Translations under genes and position numbers: made by a program
Shown: piece after piece, positions 30,508 to 39,731 of the stretch
Numbering within the stretch: the stretch's first letter is position 1
Layout: every line of letters begins with the position of its first letter
From: CBDDBK01 sp965225715
Lineage (GTDB): Bacteria > Bacteroidota > Bacteroidia > Cytophagales > Flammeovirgaceae
Direction: 5' to 3'
DNA: 64,000 nt
Assembly: GCA_965225715.1 (NCBI GenBank)
Contig: CBDDBK010000004.1
Coordinates: 62,001 to 126,000, forward strand
The notes under the pieces: generated by a model
Seen by the model: the letters and a program-made list of their open reading frames with translations, nothing else
Databases searched by the model: none
Told to the model about the DNA's origin: nothing

Positions 30508-31641
30508 TTAATCTCCATTTATATTTTCAAGCATAAAATTTACAATACGTTCAGAAGCTTTCCCATCTCCATAAGGGTTATGCAATAAACTCATTTTTTT
30601 ATACCTATCCGAATGAGTTAAAAGATCAATAACGTGCTCGATAATTTTTTCTTTGTCAGTACCTACTAAAATAACAGTGCCTGCTTCTATTGCTTCAGGT
30701 CTTTCAGTTGTTTCACGCATGACCAAAACAGGTTTGCCTAAACTTGGAGCCTCTTCTTGTACCCCTCCACTATCGGTAATGATAAGTTTTGACCTATTCA
30801 TCAACCATATAAAATTAGGATAGGCTTGAGGTGGAATTAAATGTATATTTTTACAGTCTCCTAATATTTTATTAACAGGATATTGAACATTAGGATTTAA
30901 ATGAACGGGATAAACTATTTGAACATCTATTTTTTCTGCAATTCCTTTTAAAGCATAACAAATATCCAAAAACCCTTGTCCAAAATTTTCTCTCCTATGT
31001 CCCGTTACCAAAACCATATCTTTGTCTAATGGGAGTAACTTTTCAAAGTTCATTATGTCTGTACTTCGATGATTAGCAATTTTTTGTAACCCTTCAAATA
31101 AAGCATCAACAACTGTATTTCCTGTAACAATAATATTATTTTCGTCGATTTGTTCTTTTATTAAATTATCTTTAGCACCTTTAGTAGGTGCAAAATGATA
31201 AGTTGTAAGACGTCCGGTAAGTTGTCTATTCATTTCTTCAGGAAAAGGAGCCTGAAGATTATAAGTTCTTAAACCGGCTTCTATATGACAAACTTTTGCT
31301 CCGAAATAGAAAGCAGCAAGAGCTGATGCCATGCTTGTTGTTGTATCACCATGAACAAAAACATAATTAGGTTGGAAATCTTCTACTATATTTTTCATCC
31401 CCTGAATGACTTCTGCTGTTAAGCTATATAAGTTTTGATTGGGTTTCATTAAATCTAAATCGTAATGTGTTTTAAGTTCAAAAAAACTTAAAACTTGATC
31501 TAACATTTCTCTATGCTGGGCTGTAATACAAATTTTTACAGAAAATATGTCTTTTTTCTTGTCTAAAGCTTTCATGACAGGTGCCATTTTTATAGCTTCC
31601 GGGCGCGTACCAAAGACGATCAGTATTTTTTTCTTTTTCAA
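30508..31641 (-). CDS. wecB: UDP-N-acetylglucosamine 2-epimerase (non-hydrolysing)
   Basis: A 377-residue enzyme converting UDP-GlcNAc to UDP-ManNAc. Conserved parts: FGTRPEAIKMAPV, VHGDTTTSMASALAAF, CHIEAGLRT with FPEEMNR, VTGNTVVDAL, LVTGHRRENFGQG, YPVHLNPNV, and ITDSGGVQEEAPSLGKPVLV with RETTERPEA. The full family length is present. The start must be TTG (31641), because a TAA codon lies directly upstream in frame and the protein matches from its first residues. It is the first gene of the minus-strand glycan locus and supplies WecC. A copy of the dispersed palindromic repeat lies about 200 bases upstream. Confidence 0.95.
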   Translation of the reverse strand: MKKKKILIVFGTRPEAIKMAPVMKALDKKKDIFSVKICITAQHREMLDQVLSFFELKTHYDLDLMKPNQNLYSLTAEVIQGMKNIVEDFQPNYVFVHGDTTTSMASALAAFYFGAKVCHIEAGLRTYNLQAPFPEEMNRQLTGRLTTYHFAPTKGAKDNLIKEQIDENNIIVTGNTVVDALFEGLQKIANHRSTDIMNFEKLLPLDKDMVLVTGHRRENFGQGFLDICYALKGIAEKIDVQIVYPVHLNPNVQYPVNKILGDCKNIHLIPPQAYPNFIWLMNRSKLIITDSGGVQEEAPSLGKPVLVMRETTERPEAIEAGTVILVGTDKEKIIEHVIDLLTHSDRYKKMSLLHNPYGDGKASERIVNFMLENINGD

Positions 31642-31836
31642 TTAGTTTAATGAAAATATGAAAAATAATATGAATTATAAATGTTTTCTCCGATTTTTGG
31701 TCTTATTTGGTATATATGTAATGTTATTTTATCTAAGAAATTTTTATTCTTAATATCAATAAGTTAAAAATGATTACGACAAATGCTTCTCCAAATATTT
31801 GGCAAAAATATTAAAAAATTATAGTTGAGTTGTTGT

Positions 31837-31929
31837 TATAGCAAAGTTATTTTATTTTGCGAAACATTAAGTTTCAATACCAATAGATTAGAATCCAAAA
31901 AACTCTCTTTTTCAAGCAATCTGAGTATA
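31837..31929 (-). repeat. Dispersed palindromic repeat, long form, copy 1
   Basis: About 93 bases between TATAGC and GAGTATA, inverted relative to the copies at 44276, 46284 and 62254. It carries the two internal palindromes of the family, here slightly mutated (GAAACATTAAGTTTC and ATAGCAAAGTTAT). It lies between wecB and murQ. Confidence 0.85.
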
Positions 31930-31937
31930 ATATCTGT

Positions 31938-32756
31938 CTATTTCTTTTCTTTATTTTTGTAATTTTCGATTGCTTTTCGAACACTTCCCATTTTTAGTAA
32001 TAGGCTTTTAGCTTCTTCAGAGTCTTCAATATTAAGTAAATTTTGAAGCATTTTTACACCTCTAAAAATGAGTTTTTTATTACTCAATTGCATATCAATC
32101 ATTTTATTTCCTTTAATATGACCTAACTTGATCATTAAAGTTGTGCTAATCATATTCAAAACAAGTTTTTGAGCTGTTCCAGCTTTCATACGGGTACTCC
32201 CTGTTATAAATTCTGAGCCAACCACGACCTCTATAGAGATTTTTGCCTTTTTGGCTAAAGGTGAATGGGGGTTACAGGTCAAAGCTCCTGTCAGTAAGCC
32301 TTTTTGTCTGGCTTTCTCTATACCTCCTAATACGTATTTTGTCGTACCAGAAGCGGCAATACCCAAAATTATATCGTATTTACATGGTTTATACTTTTTT
32401 AAATCTTTCCAAGCTTGACGCAAGTTATCTTCAGCAAATTCAACAGCTTTTTGAATAGCTGGAGGACCACCGGCAATAAGTCCTATAACTGTATTGTAGT
32501 CAACGCCAAATGTGGGGGGACATTCCGAAGCATCTACGATGCCTAAGCGTCCACTTGTGCCAGCTCCTAAGTAGAATAAACGTCCCCCTTTTAGCATACG
32601 TTTTAAAGTTTTAAGGACAAAATGATGGATTTGAGGAAGGGCTTTTTCAACTTGGAAAGCTACTGTTTTATCTTCTTGATTGATACCTTGAAGAATGCCT
32701 TTGGCTGACATAGCTTCTAAATTTTTGTAGGCTGATTCCGATTCTGTAATTTTCAT
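31938..32756 (-). CDS. murQ: N-acetylmuramic acid 6-phosphate etherase
   Basis: About 272 residues from the preferred ATG at 32756 (MKITESESAYKNLEAMSAKG, the usual MurQ opening). The frame extends to a TTG at 32834, but those extra 26 residues are not family-like. MurQ splits the lactyl ether of MurNAc-6-P to give GlcNAc-6-P and lactate during cell-wall recycling. Seen: LFYLGAGTSGRLGIVDASECPPTF (SIS domain), LIAGGPPAI, GIAASGTTKYVLGG, TGSTRMKAGTAQKLVLNMIS. The C-terminal three-helix region is present. It follows the DUF262 gene with 74 bases between; no muropeptide kinase or permease is nearby. Confidence 0.93.
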   Translation of the reverse strand: MKITESESAYKNLEAMSAKGILQGINQEDKTVAFQVEKALPQIHHFVLKTLKRMLKGGRLFYLGAGTSGRLGIVDASECPPTFGVDYNTVIGLIAGGPPAIQKAVEFAEDNLRQAWKDLKKYKPCKYDIILGIAASGTTKYVLGGIEKARQKGLLTGALTCNPHSPLAKKAKISIEVVVGSEFITGSTRMKAGTAQKLVLNMISTTLMIKLGHIKGNKMIDMQLSNKKLIFRGVKMLQNLLNIEDSEEAKSLLLKMGSVRKAIENYKNKEKK

Positions 32757-32830
32757 TTTGTAGATTTGTTCCAAACAGTAATATAATTGTGTCATTTGAA
32801 AGAAAATAGTGTTACTATAGCCTTCTAAAA

Positions 32831-34498
32831 TCAATTAATTTTCCACAAATCAACAGCACTATCTGCTAGTTTTCTTTGCCTAGATTCAATAGTTTCAGAT
32901 TTCCATTCAAAATAGTCTTCAATATTTTTATTGATACCATAAGATGTATTCAACAAGATAATTTTCTTTTCTTTAAAAGGCTTTTGAGCTAGTAATTTAT
33001 TTTCTTTTGGACTAACTAAAGCCATATTCCCAATTCTATCCTTAAATAAATTCCAATTCTCACCAAAAGCATCTTGCCAATCATCGTTGGGGTTTAACGG
33101 TAAAATGTGTTCTACTGTCAATCTAGTTTCATCGATAGAACTATTATTAAAATGTTCTTCTAATTTTGCTAAAATATGGCGTCCTTTTTTATTAGATTGT
33201 TCCGTTTTTATAGATTTATGGCAGAAAGATTGTTTGAATATTATGTCTGTTGGATACAACTGCAACAATTTTTCTTTGATCTGTCCTATCTTTTCGTCTT
33301 TTTTAACCATTAGCGAAATTTGGTTGTATAAAGTTTCTTGTTCTCCCGGATGATTTTTGCATATTATGTTATAACGCATAGAAAAATTTTTTATCCAATG
33401 GAGAACTGTAGAAAAATAGTTTGGCATGGTGTGATACACCGCAAGTAATAGACTTATAGGCTGACTGATATTGAAAAGATTCAAAAAATAAAGATTTTCC
33501 TTAATCTTTATATAGTCTTGATGATCCTTCCAAAATTCATCTTCATAATTCTGCAAAGCCGCATAAGTGATGCTTTTTTGATCTAAAACAGTTAGATATT
33601 CACTTGCTAACTCTTTGGTATTGATAGTTCTTCTAATATATTTAAACAATTCTGTTTTTCTAACGATCTTATATCTACTATTCCATTCAGAGAGTATGTA
33701 GTTTGTATAGTTTTTATTGCCAATATTTTCGCCTATATTTTTCCATTGTTCATCCAATTCATCTAATACGCCATCGGGCATAGAACTATTCTTATCCATT
33801 ATTGAAAAAATATGGTTTTTTAGTAAATCACTAGATGAAAGCTGTACTCCCCTTGCATTAAGACTTTCAAAAACTTTATAGGCGTTGAGTTCGTTGCCTA
33901 TATAAATGGTCGTAAAAAGTAGTCTATTGCTCATCTCTTCAATGAGTCGCCCTATTTTTTCTCCACTATCATACTTTTTTAATTGAGCAAAAAAATAAAC
34001 AATTGCTTTTTCCATTAAATGTACAGTTCTTTTTTTCCCTCTCTTGGGTAGGTCATGTCCGAGTACAGCTTGTCTGTAATAGTAATCATTGTTTCTATTT
34101 AGTTTTAACTTATTTTCTGTTCGTAGATAGGTTAAATCTTCACTTCCAATGAAATCATTAAAGATTCGGTTTATTCGTTTTTTCTCATCTTTTAATTCTT
34201 TCAATCTTTTAATTGCCGAAAGTATTAAAAGTGAAAAAGTCGTTAGCCTCTGTTGTCCATCAATGATTTTAGGTTTCATTCCTTTTTTTTCTTCTGAGGG
34301 AGGTTGAATGACTAAATAACCCATATAGTGGTATTTGATTTTCCCACTTGTTAAATCTAAAATATCAGCCCATAAGTTTTCCCAATGTTCATTTTCCCAA
34401 GAATAATCTCTTTGAAACCTTGGAACATAATACTGTTTTCCATTACCTAAAATTTCTCGTAATGTTTCATCATCGGTATTGAGTTCTAATCTTTTCAT
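32831..34498 (-). CDS. DUF262/DUF1524 protein, GmrSD-type modification-dependent nuclease
   Basis: A 555-residue single-chain GmrSD-like protein. The N-terminal DUF262 domain shows VPRFQRDYSWENEHW (about 25-39) and IIDGQQRLTTFSLLI (about 78-92, the ParB-like NTP-binding DGQQR motif). The C-terminal DUF1524 domain has the His-Me finger core VEHILPLNP with His464, followed by RIGNMALVSPKENK and KPFKEK. The family includes type IV restriction enzymes that cut glucosylated or otherwise modified phage DNA. It stands without a methylase or other defence genes, between murQ and a WG-repeat gene. Both active-site motifs look intact, so it may be a stand-alone antiphage nuclease; a housekeeping role is possible. 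Confidence 0.85.
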   Translation of the reverse strand: MKRLELNTDDETLREILGNGKQYYVPRFQRDYSWENEHWENLWADILDLTSGKIKYHYMGYLVIQPPSEEKKGMKPKIIDGQQRLTTFSLLILSAIKRLKELKDEKKRINRIFNDFIGSEDLTYLRTENKLKLNRNNDYYYRQAVLGHDLPKRGKKRTVHLMEKAIVYFFAQLKKYDSGEKIGRLIEEMSNRLLFTTIYIGNELNAYKVFESLNARGVQLSSSDLLKNHIFSIMDKNSSMPDGVLDELDEQWKNIGENIGNKNYTNYILSEWNSRYKIVRKTELFKYIRRTINTKELASEYLTVLDQKSITYAALQNYEDEFWKDHQDYIKIKENLYFLNLFNISQPISLLLAVYHTMPNYFSTVLHWIKNFSMRYNIICKNHPGEQETLYNQISLMVKKDEKIGQIKEKLLQLYPTDIIFKQSFCHKSIKTEQSNKKGRHILAKLEEHFNNSSIDETRLTVEHILPLNPNDDWQDAFGENWNLFKDRIGNMALVSPKENKLLAQKPFKEKKIILLNTSYGINKNIEDYFEWKSETIESRQRKLADSAVDLWKIN

Positions 34499-34511
34499 AG
34501 CTCATTTTATA

Positions 34512-37265
34512 TTAAAATGTATAAATTTTATCTTCCAAAATAGATTGTACAGTTTTAAATTTAGGCGCTGATAATTGTAGAGTATTTATAATTTTTCCTT
34601 TTGCATTATGCCAATTCAAAGCATAGGTTCTATCTAAAATTTCTATTGATAAAAATAAATCTTCTATTTCTTGATCTAATTGAACGATATAACGGTATTT
34701 GTTGTTGAGAATAGACTCAGTAGAAGCCCCTAAGATTCCCATTTTATCATCTTTTAAAAAAATAATTTTAGCCTTATCTATTATATAATTTTCAAAATAA
34801 AAGGTTCCAAGTTGTTGGTTTTTAATATCATAAATATGAAAATGATCACTTCCAGACTTACTTAAACGCACAATTGCTAGAGTATCATTATAGTAAATAA
34901 TTTCTTCAAAAATAAAATCAGAAAGTGGAGTATTTTCTTTTGAAATCAACCCCCAAAAACCATTTTTCTTAGCTTTAAAAATAGTATCGGTATAAGCTGT
35001 AAGAAGAGCCTCATAATGATTTGGAATTAACCATTTTTCTAAAGGATTAAATAAACCAAATTTAGAATCTTTAAAGATATTTAGTAAACCATCTTTACGG
35101 ACTATAATCTCTTGATATGTTGTTTTTAAAAGTGGTGTTTTAGGCAATAAAACATTAACACAATTGCTCCGGTTATTTCGTGTAATAATGCTAATTCCAC
35201 TATCTAATAATTTGATATTATTATAATTATAAAGTATAGGTTTGTGTAAATTATTTATATTAAACAGACTTTTTTTCCCGTTGGAAGCCATTTTTATAAA
35301 ATAAACTTGTTTATCATCTTTATTATAAGTTTCTATAATTTCTATATCTTTTTGTCCAACTTCAATTAATATATTTTGATTATAATACAATTTTTGCCTC
35401 TCTTTATTTTCTAGAATTACACTTTCTTTCCCGACAAAGTCAATTTCTTTATAATGAGGATAAAATATTATTTCGCCTTTCAAGTTATTAAGCCCCCATT
35501 TCCCTTTAATTTTTATAGCTATATAATTTTGGTTTGATTTTATTTCTTCGAGTTCTTTAATGTCTCCGCTGATTTTATTTCCATTTTTATTACAAATAAC
35601 ATGGGTATTTTCTTTTTTAACAATCCAACCATCTTGAAAAGCGCTAATATTATCGGCATCTTTGATAATTATTTTGGAATCAAGATTTAAAACAGAAAAT
35701 TTACCTGCAAGGTTTTTTATTCGAATACCTTTGTTAAAATAGTTGTAATCTGTGGCTAAGGCACTATTTTTACAAATTATATACCCTAAAGAATCTTGAA
35801 TGTGAAATATGTCATATACAGGGTCAGTATATGCAAAAATAAAATTGCTGGGTTCTTCATTTATTTCATCATATTGAAAAGGAATAAATATATCTTTTAA
35901 ATAATTAATAACTCCCCAGCGACCATCTTTTTTTACTTTAAGAAGATTATGAGAAAAAACAGTAATTTCTTCATATTCAGGTGGTAAAATCTCAAAACCA
36001 TTTTTATTATACAAGCCATAAAGTCCTTCTTCATAAGTCAGTAAACTTATAGCATTAAAGTTTTGGACATCGTCTAACCTTTTTTCTTTTGGAATGATAA
36101 CTTCTCCAAACCGATTAATAACTTCAAGTTTATCATCTATATAAACCTTTAAAAAATCATCTTTTATAACTTTAAACAGATATGCTTTATCTATATCTTC
36201 ATAGTTAAAAGATACAATAGATTGATTATTAATATTTTTAAATCCATATTGTTTTGTTTTAGAATTTTGAGTCAAAATAAGGTCATCTTCTAAATAAGGA
36301 TTTGAATAAAGGTTAAACAACTTTTTGGGAAAGTTTTTATCATTTTTAAAATTCTTATAATATTCCTTATTTTTAGACTTCAAATCAAGCCAGAAATAAG
36401 GGTTGTAAGGACATTTATCCTTAACATAAAAACCTTTATAAGTATTAATAAAATGGAATAGGCTTTTATTGGTAAATGCTATTTTTGAAAAATAACGTTT
36501 AAAAAAAAGATGTTTAGCTTGTTCTATAAAAGTACTTTTAGGATGGGCTGATATAAAATTAACTATACTTTGTATATTCTTCTGGACACCTTCATGAAAA
36601 TATTCTATGCTGTCTAATTTTTTATTAATCAACATATTGAAGTCCTCATTATCATAACGCTTTAAATGATATAAGCAAATATTTTTTATACATTCTGGGT
36701 TTGCATCGCAGTTTTTTATATCTGCTTTTAAATGAAGTAGGTAGTATTCGTATTTAAGATTCGAAATCTTGTTTGGCAAATAATAATCTGCGCCATAAAC
36801 ACTCATAAAGTGTTCTATATTTTGATATGTATAATTTCTTTTTAATATTTCATAAGCCAAACTATCAATAATCTCATTAATGGCTTTAATATCATATTTA
36901 TTAATATATTTACTGTCTACAAAACCTTCATGGTTTAAATATTCTCTTGCCTTATTAATATACCAATGTATAATATCTAAAGTATCAAAAGAAATAATAT
37001 GATGACGGGATATAAGTAAATACGCTGCATAACATAAATCAGGGTCTAGTATGCTTTCTTCAGCATAGTACATAAAATTATAAATATCAGGATTGCTGCT
37101 GCTATCATTTTGAACAGGATAAAATGAGAGTTCTTCTAGCAAAAGAGATTCTGCCTTTTCAAATTTACTTTTATTTATGTAACTGTGAATTTTATCAATA
37201 TTAGAAGCCTCATTATCAAAAAAACAAAACAATAGAAGTGGAAGAAAGAATACAATTAACCTCAT
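34512..37265 (-). CDS. Secreted WG-repeat protein
   Basis: A 917-residue protein with an N-terminal signal peptide (MRLIVFFLPLLLFCFF) and a helical first third (about 20-270). From about residue 320 on it is built from WG-type repeats: YGLYNKNGFEILPPEYEEI, GRWGVINYLKDIFIPFQYDEI, GKWGLNNLKGEIIFYPHYKEI, SKFGLFNPLEKWLIPNHYEAL and GFWGLISKENTPLSDFIFEEI, about 45 to 60 residues apart. WG repeats form beta-rich scaffolds of unknown function and are common in Bacteroidota. The stop lies 14 bases before the start of the DUF262 gene, so co-transcription is likely, but no functional link is known. Confidence 0.8.
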   Translation of the reverse strand: MRLIVFFLPLLLFCFFDNEASNIDKIHSYINKSKFEKAESLLLEELSFYPVQNDSSSNPDIYNFMYYAEESILDPDLCYAAYLLISRHHIISFDTLDIIHWYINKAREYLNHEGFVDSKYINKYDIKAINEIIDSLAYEILKRNYTYQNIEHFMSVYGADYYLPNKISNLKYEYYLLHLKADIKNCDANPECIKNICLYHLKRYDNEDFNMLINKKLDSIEYFHEGVQKNIQSIVNFISAHPKSTFIEQAKHLFFKRYFSKIAFTNKSLFHFINTYKGFYVKDKCPYNPYFWLDLKSKNKEYYKNFKNDKNFPKKLFNLYSNPYLEDDLILTQNSKTKQYGFKNINNQSIVSFNYEDIDKAYLFKVIKDDFLKVYIDDKLEVINRFGEVIIPKEKRLDDVQNFNAISLLTYEEGLYGLYNKNGFEILPPEYEEITVFSHNLLKVKKDGRWGVINYLKDIFIPFQYDEINEEPSNFIFAYTDPVYDIFHIQDSLGYIICKNSALATDYNYFNKGIRIKNLAGKFSVLNLDSKIIIKDADNISAFQDGWIVKKENTHVICNKNGNKISGDIKELEEIKSNQNYIAIKIKGKWGLNNLKGEIIFYPHYKEIDFVGKESVILENKERQKLYYNQNILIEVGQKDIEIIETYNKDDKQVYFIKMASNGKKSLFNINNLHKPILYNYNNIKLLDSGISIITRNNRSNCVNVLLPKTPLLKTTYQEIIVRKDGLLNIFKDSKFGLFNPLEKWLIPNHYEALLTAYTDTIFKAKKNGFWGLISKENTPLSDFIFEEIIYYNDTLAIVRLSKSGSDHFHIYDIKNQQLGTFYFENYIIDKAKIIFLKDDKMGILGASTESILNNKYRYIVQLDQEIEDLFLSIEILDRTYALNWHNAKGKIINTLQLSAPKFKTVQSILEDKIYTF

Positions 37266-37301
37266 GACTTTTCAGTATAAATTTCACTTATATTTTTATA
37301 A

Positions 37302-37967
37302 TTATACAGCTTTAGGTTTAAAGGTTTTGGCATTTAGGATTTTTATATCCTTACCAACTTGGGTTAGTACAAAAATTCCTGACTTAATAGCTACTTCTGC
37401 AGCATCTTTTTGAATATCCATACCTGCCACAGCACCATAAATTTTGTGATTTTTATACCGTGGAAAGTCTTTGACAAATTGTTTTAATTCTTTATTAACA
37501 AATTTTTCAACCTGATTTTTCCTAAGAACATGTTTAACCGAAACCAATACAACCGATTCTCCATTAACACCAATAATATCATATTCATTATTCCAACATT
37601 TAACATTTCGGTCTATGGTATCTAATGATATAGAAGCCATTTTCTTACTCGATTGAAGCCCAGTAAAAAAGAAATTTTCAGCAACTGAACCAATATTATT
37701 AGATAGTCCACCGTACTGAGTGCTAAGAGTATCTAATTTTTTTGCAACAGCTTGCATCTGCTTATCCGTTTCTTTCATCTGCATAGATGTCTCTTTTTGA
37801 GATTCTCGTAACTCTTGATAAGATTCTCGTTGAGATTCTCGTAACTCTTTATAAGATTCTCGTTGAGATTCTCGTAACTCTTTATAAGATTCTCGTTGAG
37901 ATTCTCGTAACTCTTTAATAGCCATAAGGTTTGCAGCAGCTAATTCTTTTAATTCTTGATCTGTCAT
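37302..37967 (-). CDS. Coiled-coil protein with PD-(D/E)XK nuclease-like C-terminal domain (DUF3782-like)
   Basis: A 221-residue protein. Residues 16-60 are an 11-residue repeat, ELRESQRESYK, repeated three to four times (a hendecad coiled coil), followed by more coiled coil to about 85. The C-terminal domain has GSVAENFFFTGL, then NNEYDIIGVNGESVVLVSVKHVL: the E...D...xVK order of PD-(D/E)XK folds, but with Ser in place of the usual acidic residue of the ExK element. Family knowledge: DUF3782-like proteins are uncharacterised and predicted to be nuclease-related. Catalysis is therefore doubtful. The gene ends 36 bases before the WG-repeat gene starts. No partner identifies its role. Confidence 0.65.
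   Translation of the reverse strand: MTDQELKELAAANLMAIKELRESQRESYKELRESQRESYKELRESQRESYQELRESQKETSMQMKETDKQMQAVAKKLDTLSTQYGGLSNNIGSVAENFFFTGLQSSKKMASISLDTIDRNVKCWNNEYDIIGVNGESVVLVSVKHVLRKNQVEKFVNKELKQFVKDFPRYKNHKIYGAVAGMDIQKDAAEVAIKSGIFVLTQVGKDIKILNAKTFKPKAV
37801..37915 (-). repeat. 33-bp in-frame tandem repeat encoding a hendecad coiled coil
   Basis: Three near-perfect 33-bp units (37801-37833, 37834-37866, 37867-37899) and a part copy. Each contains GATTCTCGT twice. Units are identical except for one base in the first, so copy number may slip in steps of 11 residues and leave the frame intact. Confidence 0.9.
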
Positions 37968-38014
37968 GATAATTATAGTTTAAAAATAAATAAAAGGTAT
38001 AATTGAAATTAGGC

Positions 38015-38413
38015 GGTGTATCATTTGTAAGGATATAGCTTGATAAAGAGGGAAAAAATGTAACTTTGTGTTTTTTCTGTTTTCATACAAAATGAATAGT
38101 TATAGTCTTTATATTTGTCCTCATTACCAAAGCACAAAGATAACTAAAAATGGTTTTATTGACTATAAAAAAATAGAATTATAAATATAGCAGAAGTCTT
38201 AAAGACTTCATCTTTTGAGACAGGTGATTGGGGTTTGCAAGTAGCCTACTTTCCTTTTATAGAGGGTTTTAATGCCATCATAAGGGCTATAGAGTGAGTT
38301 GTTTAGTCCGAAAGATTTTGTCCTTTTCCAAAAAAGATGAGTGGCATGTTAAGGCTATTAAGTACTTCTTTTGGCAGTTTAACTTAGAGCGTAAACTTTA
38401 CATGTGATACACC
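38015..38413 (+). mobile_element. Decayed IS1-family insertion sequence
   Basis: Imperfect terminal inverted repeats, GGTGTATCATTTGTA (38015-38029) and TACATGTGATACACC (38399-38413), agree at 13 of 15 positions and bound about 400 bases, roughly half of a full IS1. Inside are transposase pieces in different frames: a zinc-finger-like start ICPHYQSTKITKNG (from the ATG at 38092, stopped after 29 codons; the second Cys is Tyr), then DWGLQVAYFPF with GFNAIIR, then LVRKILSFSKKDEWH with YFFWQFNLE, which resembles the IS1 C-terminal end. Frameshifts and a large internal deletion make it inactive. I could not identify target-site duplications. Confidence 0.7.
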
Positions 38414-39025
38414 ACTTAAAGATTAGACTTGATTTAATTTGATTATCAATGTATTATATAATTTAATTCTTTAGGATTCGTTAAATTTATATGGTGAATA
38501 ATAATCAATAAATATCTTCTCTATCAGTCCAGAAACTAAAGCACAAATTAACCCTGCCAATATAAAAATTATATAGCAAATCGGAACAAATACTTTGAAA
38601 AAACTTAATATAATATTGTGTGTTTTTGAGTCTATTATCGCGTTTTATTTTCTGTTACTATTAAAGAGATATAAAAATATTTTTGATGCTAAGGTATTTA
38701 ATAATTATGTTTGTCTTTGTATATATTTGATAATCAGATTATTAAAATAAATAAATTATTATCAGTAATTTATAGTTAAATAATTAGTAATTAACAAATC
38801 ATATTTTTACAAATAGATAAAAAAAAGAATCTAAAAAAACTTTTTATCTATTATAAATTGATTAGTAATAATCTATATCATTGTGTTTTGTGTAACACCA
38901 CTCACAATATCAAAATATAACAAGAAGATAGACTAAATGTTAATAATAGCTACAAAATTATAAATTATAACCTAATTAATTAAAATTATAAAAATTTTCT
39001 AATTTATTTAACCTAAGTAACAAAC
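38414..39025. other. AT-rich intergenic region after the IS remnant
   Basis: No gene I can support. On the minus strand, about 38640-38475, a roughly 54-codon frame without ATG encodes a hydrophobic stretch (ICYIIFILAGLICALVSGLI) and could be the remnant of a membrane protein gene. The rest is low-complexity A/T sequence leading to the DinB-like gene. Confidence 0.4.
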
Positions 39026-39574
39026 ATGAATCATTCATTGTACATTAATTTTTTAAATGATAAACTCAAAGAGAGTATTAATCTATTTAATAAATACACT
39101 TTACCTTTGAGTATAGAACTTTTAAACCTCGAAAAGAATCCTAAAAAATGGACAGCAGGACAACTTTTAGCCCATATTAATATTACCAACCGACTCTATA
39201 TAGATGCTATACTTAAAAAAAGAGATGAAAAAGGCTTTTTAATCCTAAAAGATAAAACTGTAGAGGTTAAACATGGTTTAATAGGTAATTGGTTTAATAA
39301 TATGATGCTAAATAAACGTAAAGTGACAACAACAAAGGTTTTTATGCCTTTAAAAAAAGAATATGGAAATAGTGAAAAAGACATATTTATAGCTATTCAA
39401 AGTGAATTTGGTAAATTACTTTTAGAAGCGAATAACTGGGATCTTGTCAAAAATAAACTTACTTCCCCAGCTCTAAAAATCCTAAAATTTAGATTAGCTG
39501 ATGCCTTTAGTCTATTAATTTTCCATCAAATACGTCATCTTGAACAAATAAGGAATATGCATCCTAAATTATAA
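39026..39574 (+). CDS. DinB/YfiT-like superfamily protein
   Basis: A 182-residue four-helix protein. WTAGQLLAHI (about 42-51) and LIFHQIRHLEQIRNM (about 164-178) give the spaced histidines (in HI and HQIRH) that bind a divalent metal in DinB-like proteins. The family includes thiol transferases, bacillithiol S-transferases and damage-inducible proteins of unknown role. The function here cannot be named. The ATG at 39026 follows an AT-rich leader, and it is the first plus-strand gene after the IS remnant. Confidence 0.75.
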   Translation: MNHSLYINFLNDKLKESINLFNKYTLPLSIELLNLEKNPKKWTAGQLLAHINITNRLYIDAILKKRDEKGFLILKDKTVEVKHGLIGNWFNNMMLNKRKVTTTKVFMPLKKEYGNSEKDIFIAIQSEFGKLLLEANNWDLVKNKLTSPALKILKFRLADAFSLLIFHQIRHLEQIRNMHPKL

Positions 39575-39731
39575 AACAACAAGTAAGTTTTTTAACTTGA
39601 TAGCTAAATATTTATAGCTTCTAATTCTTTTACTATTTTAACAAATTGATTTTCATAATTTTAACTTTCTTAACTTCTAATTTTTAATTATTGATAAAGG
39701 ATTTTTTAAATTTATATTTTGCATTTTTAGT

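Noticed and set aside
32757..32834. Upstream TTG start for murQ giving 26 extra residues
   Set aside because: The extension is not family-like, and MKITESES at 32756 is the normal MurQ opening.
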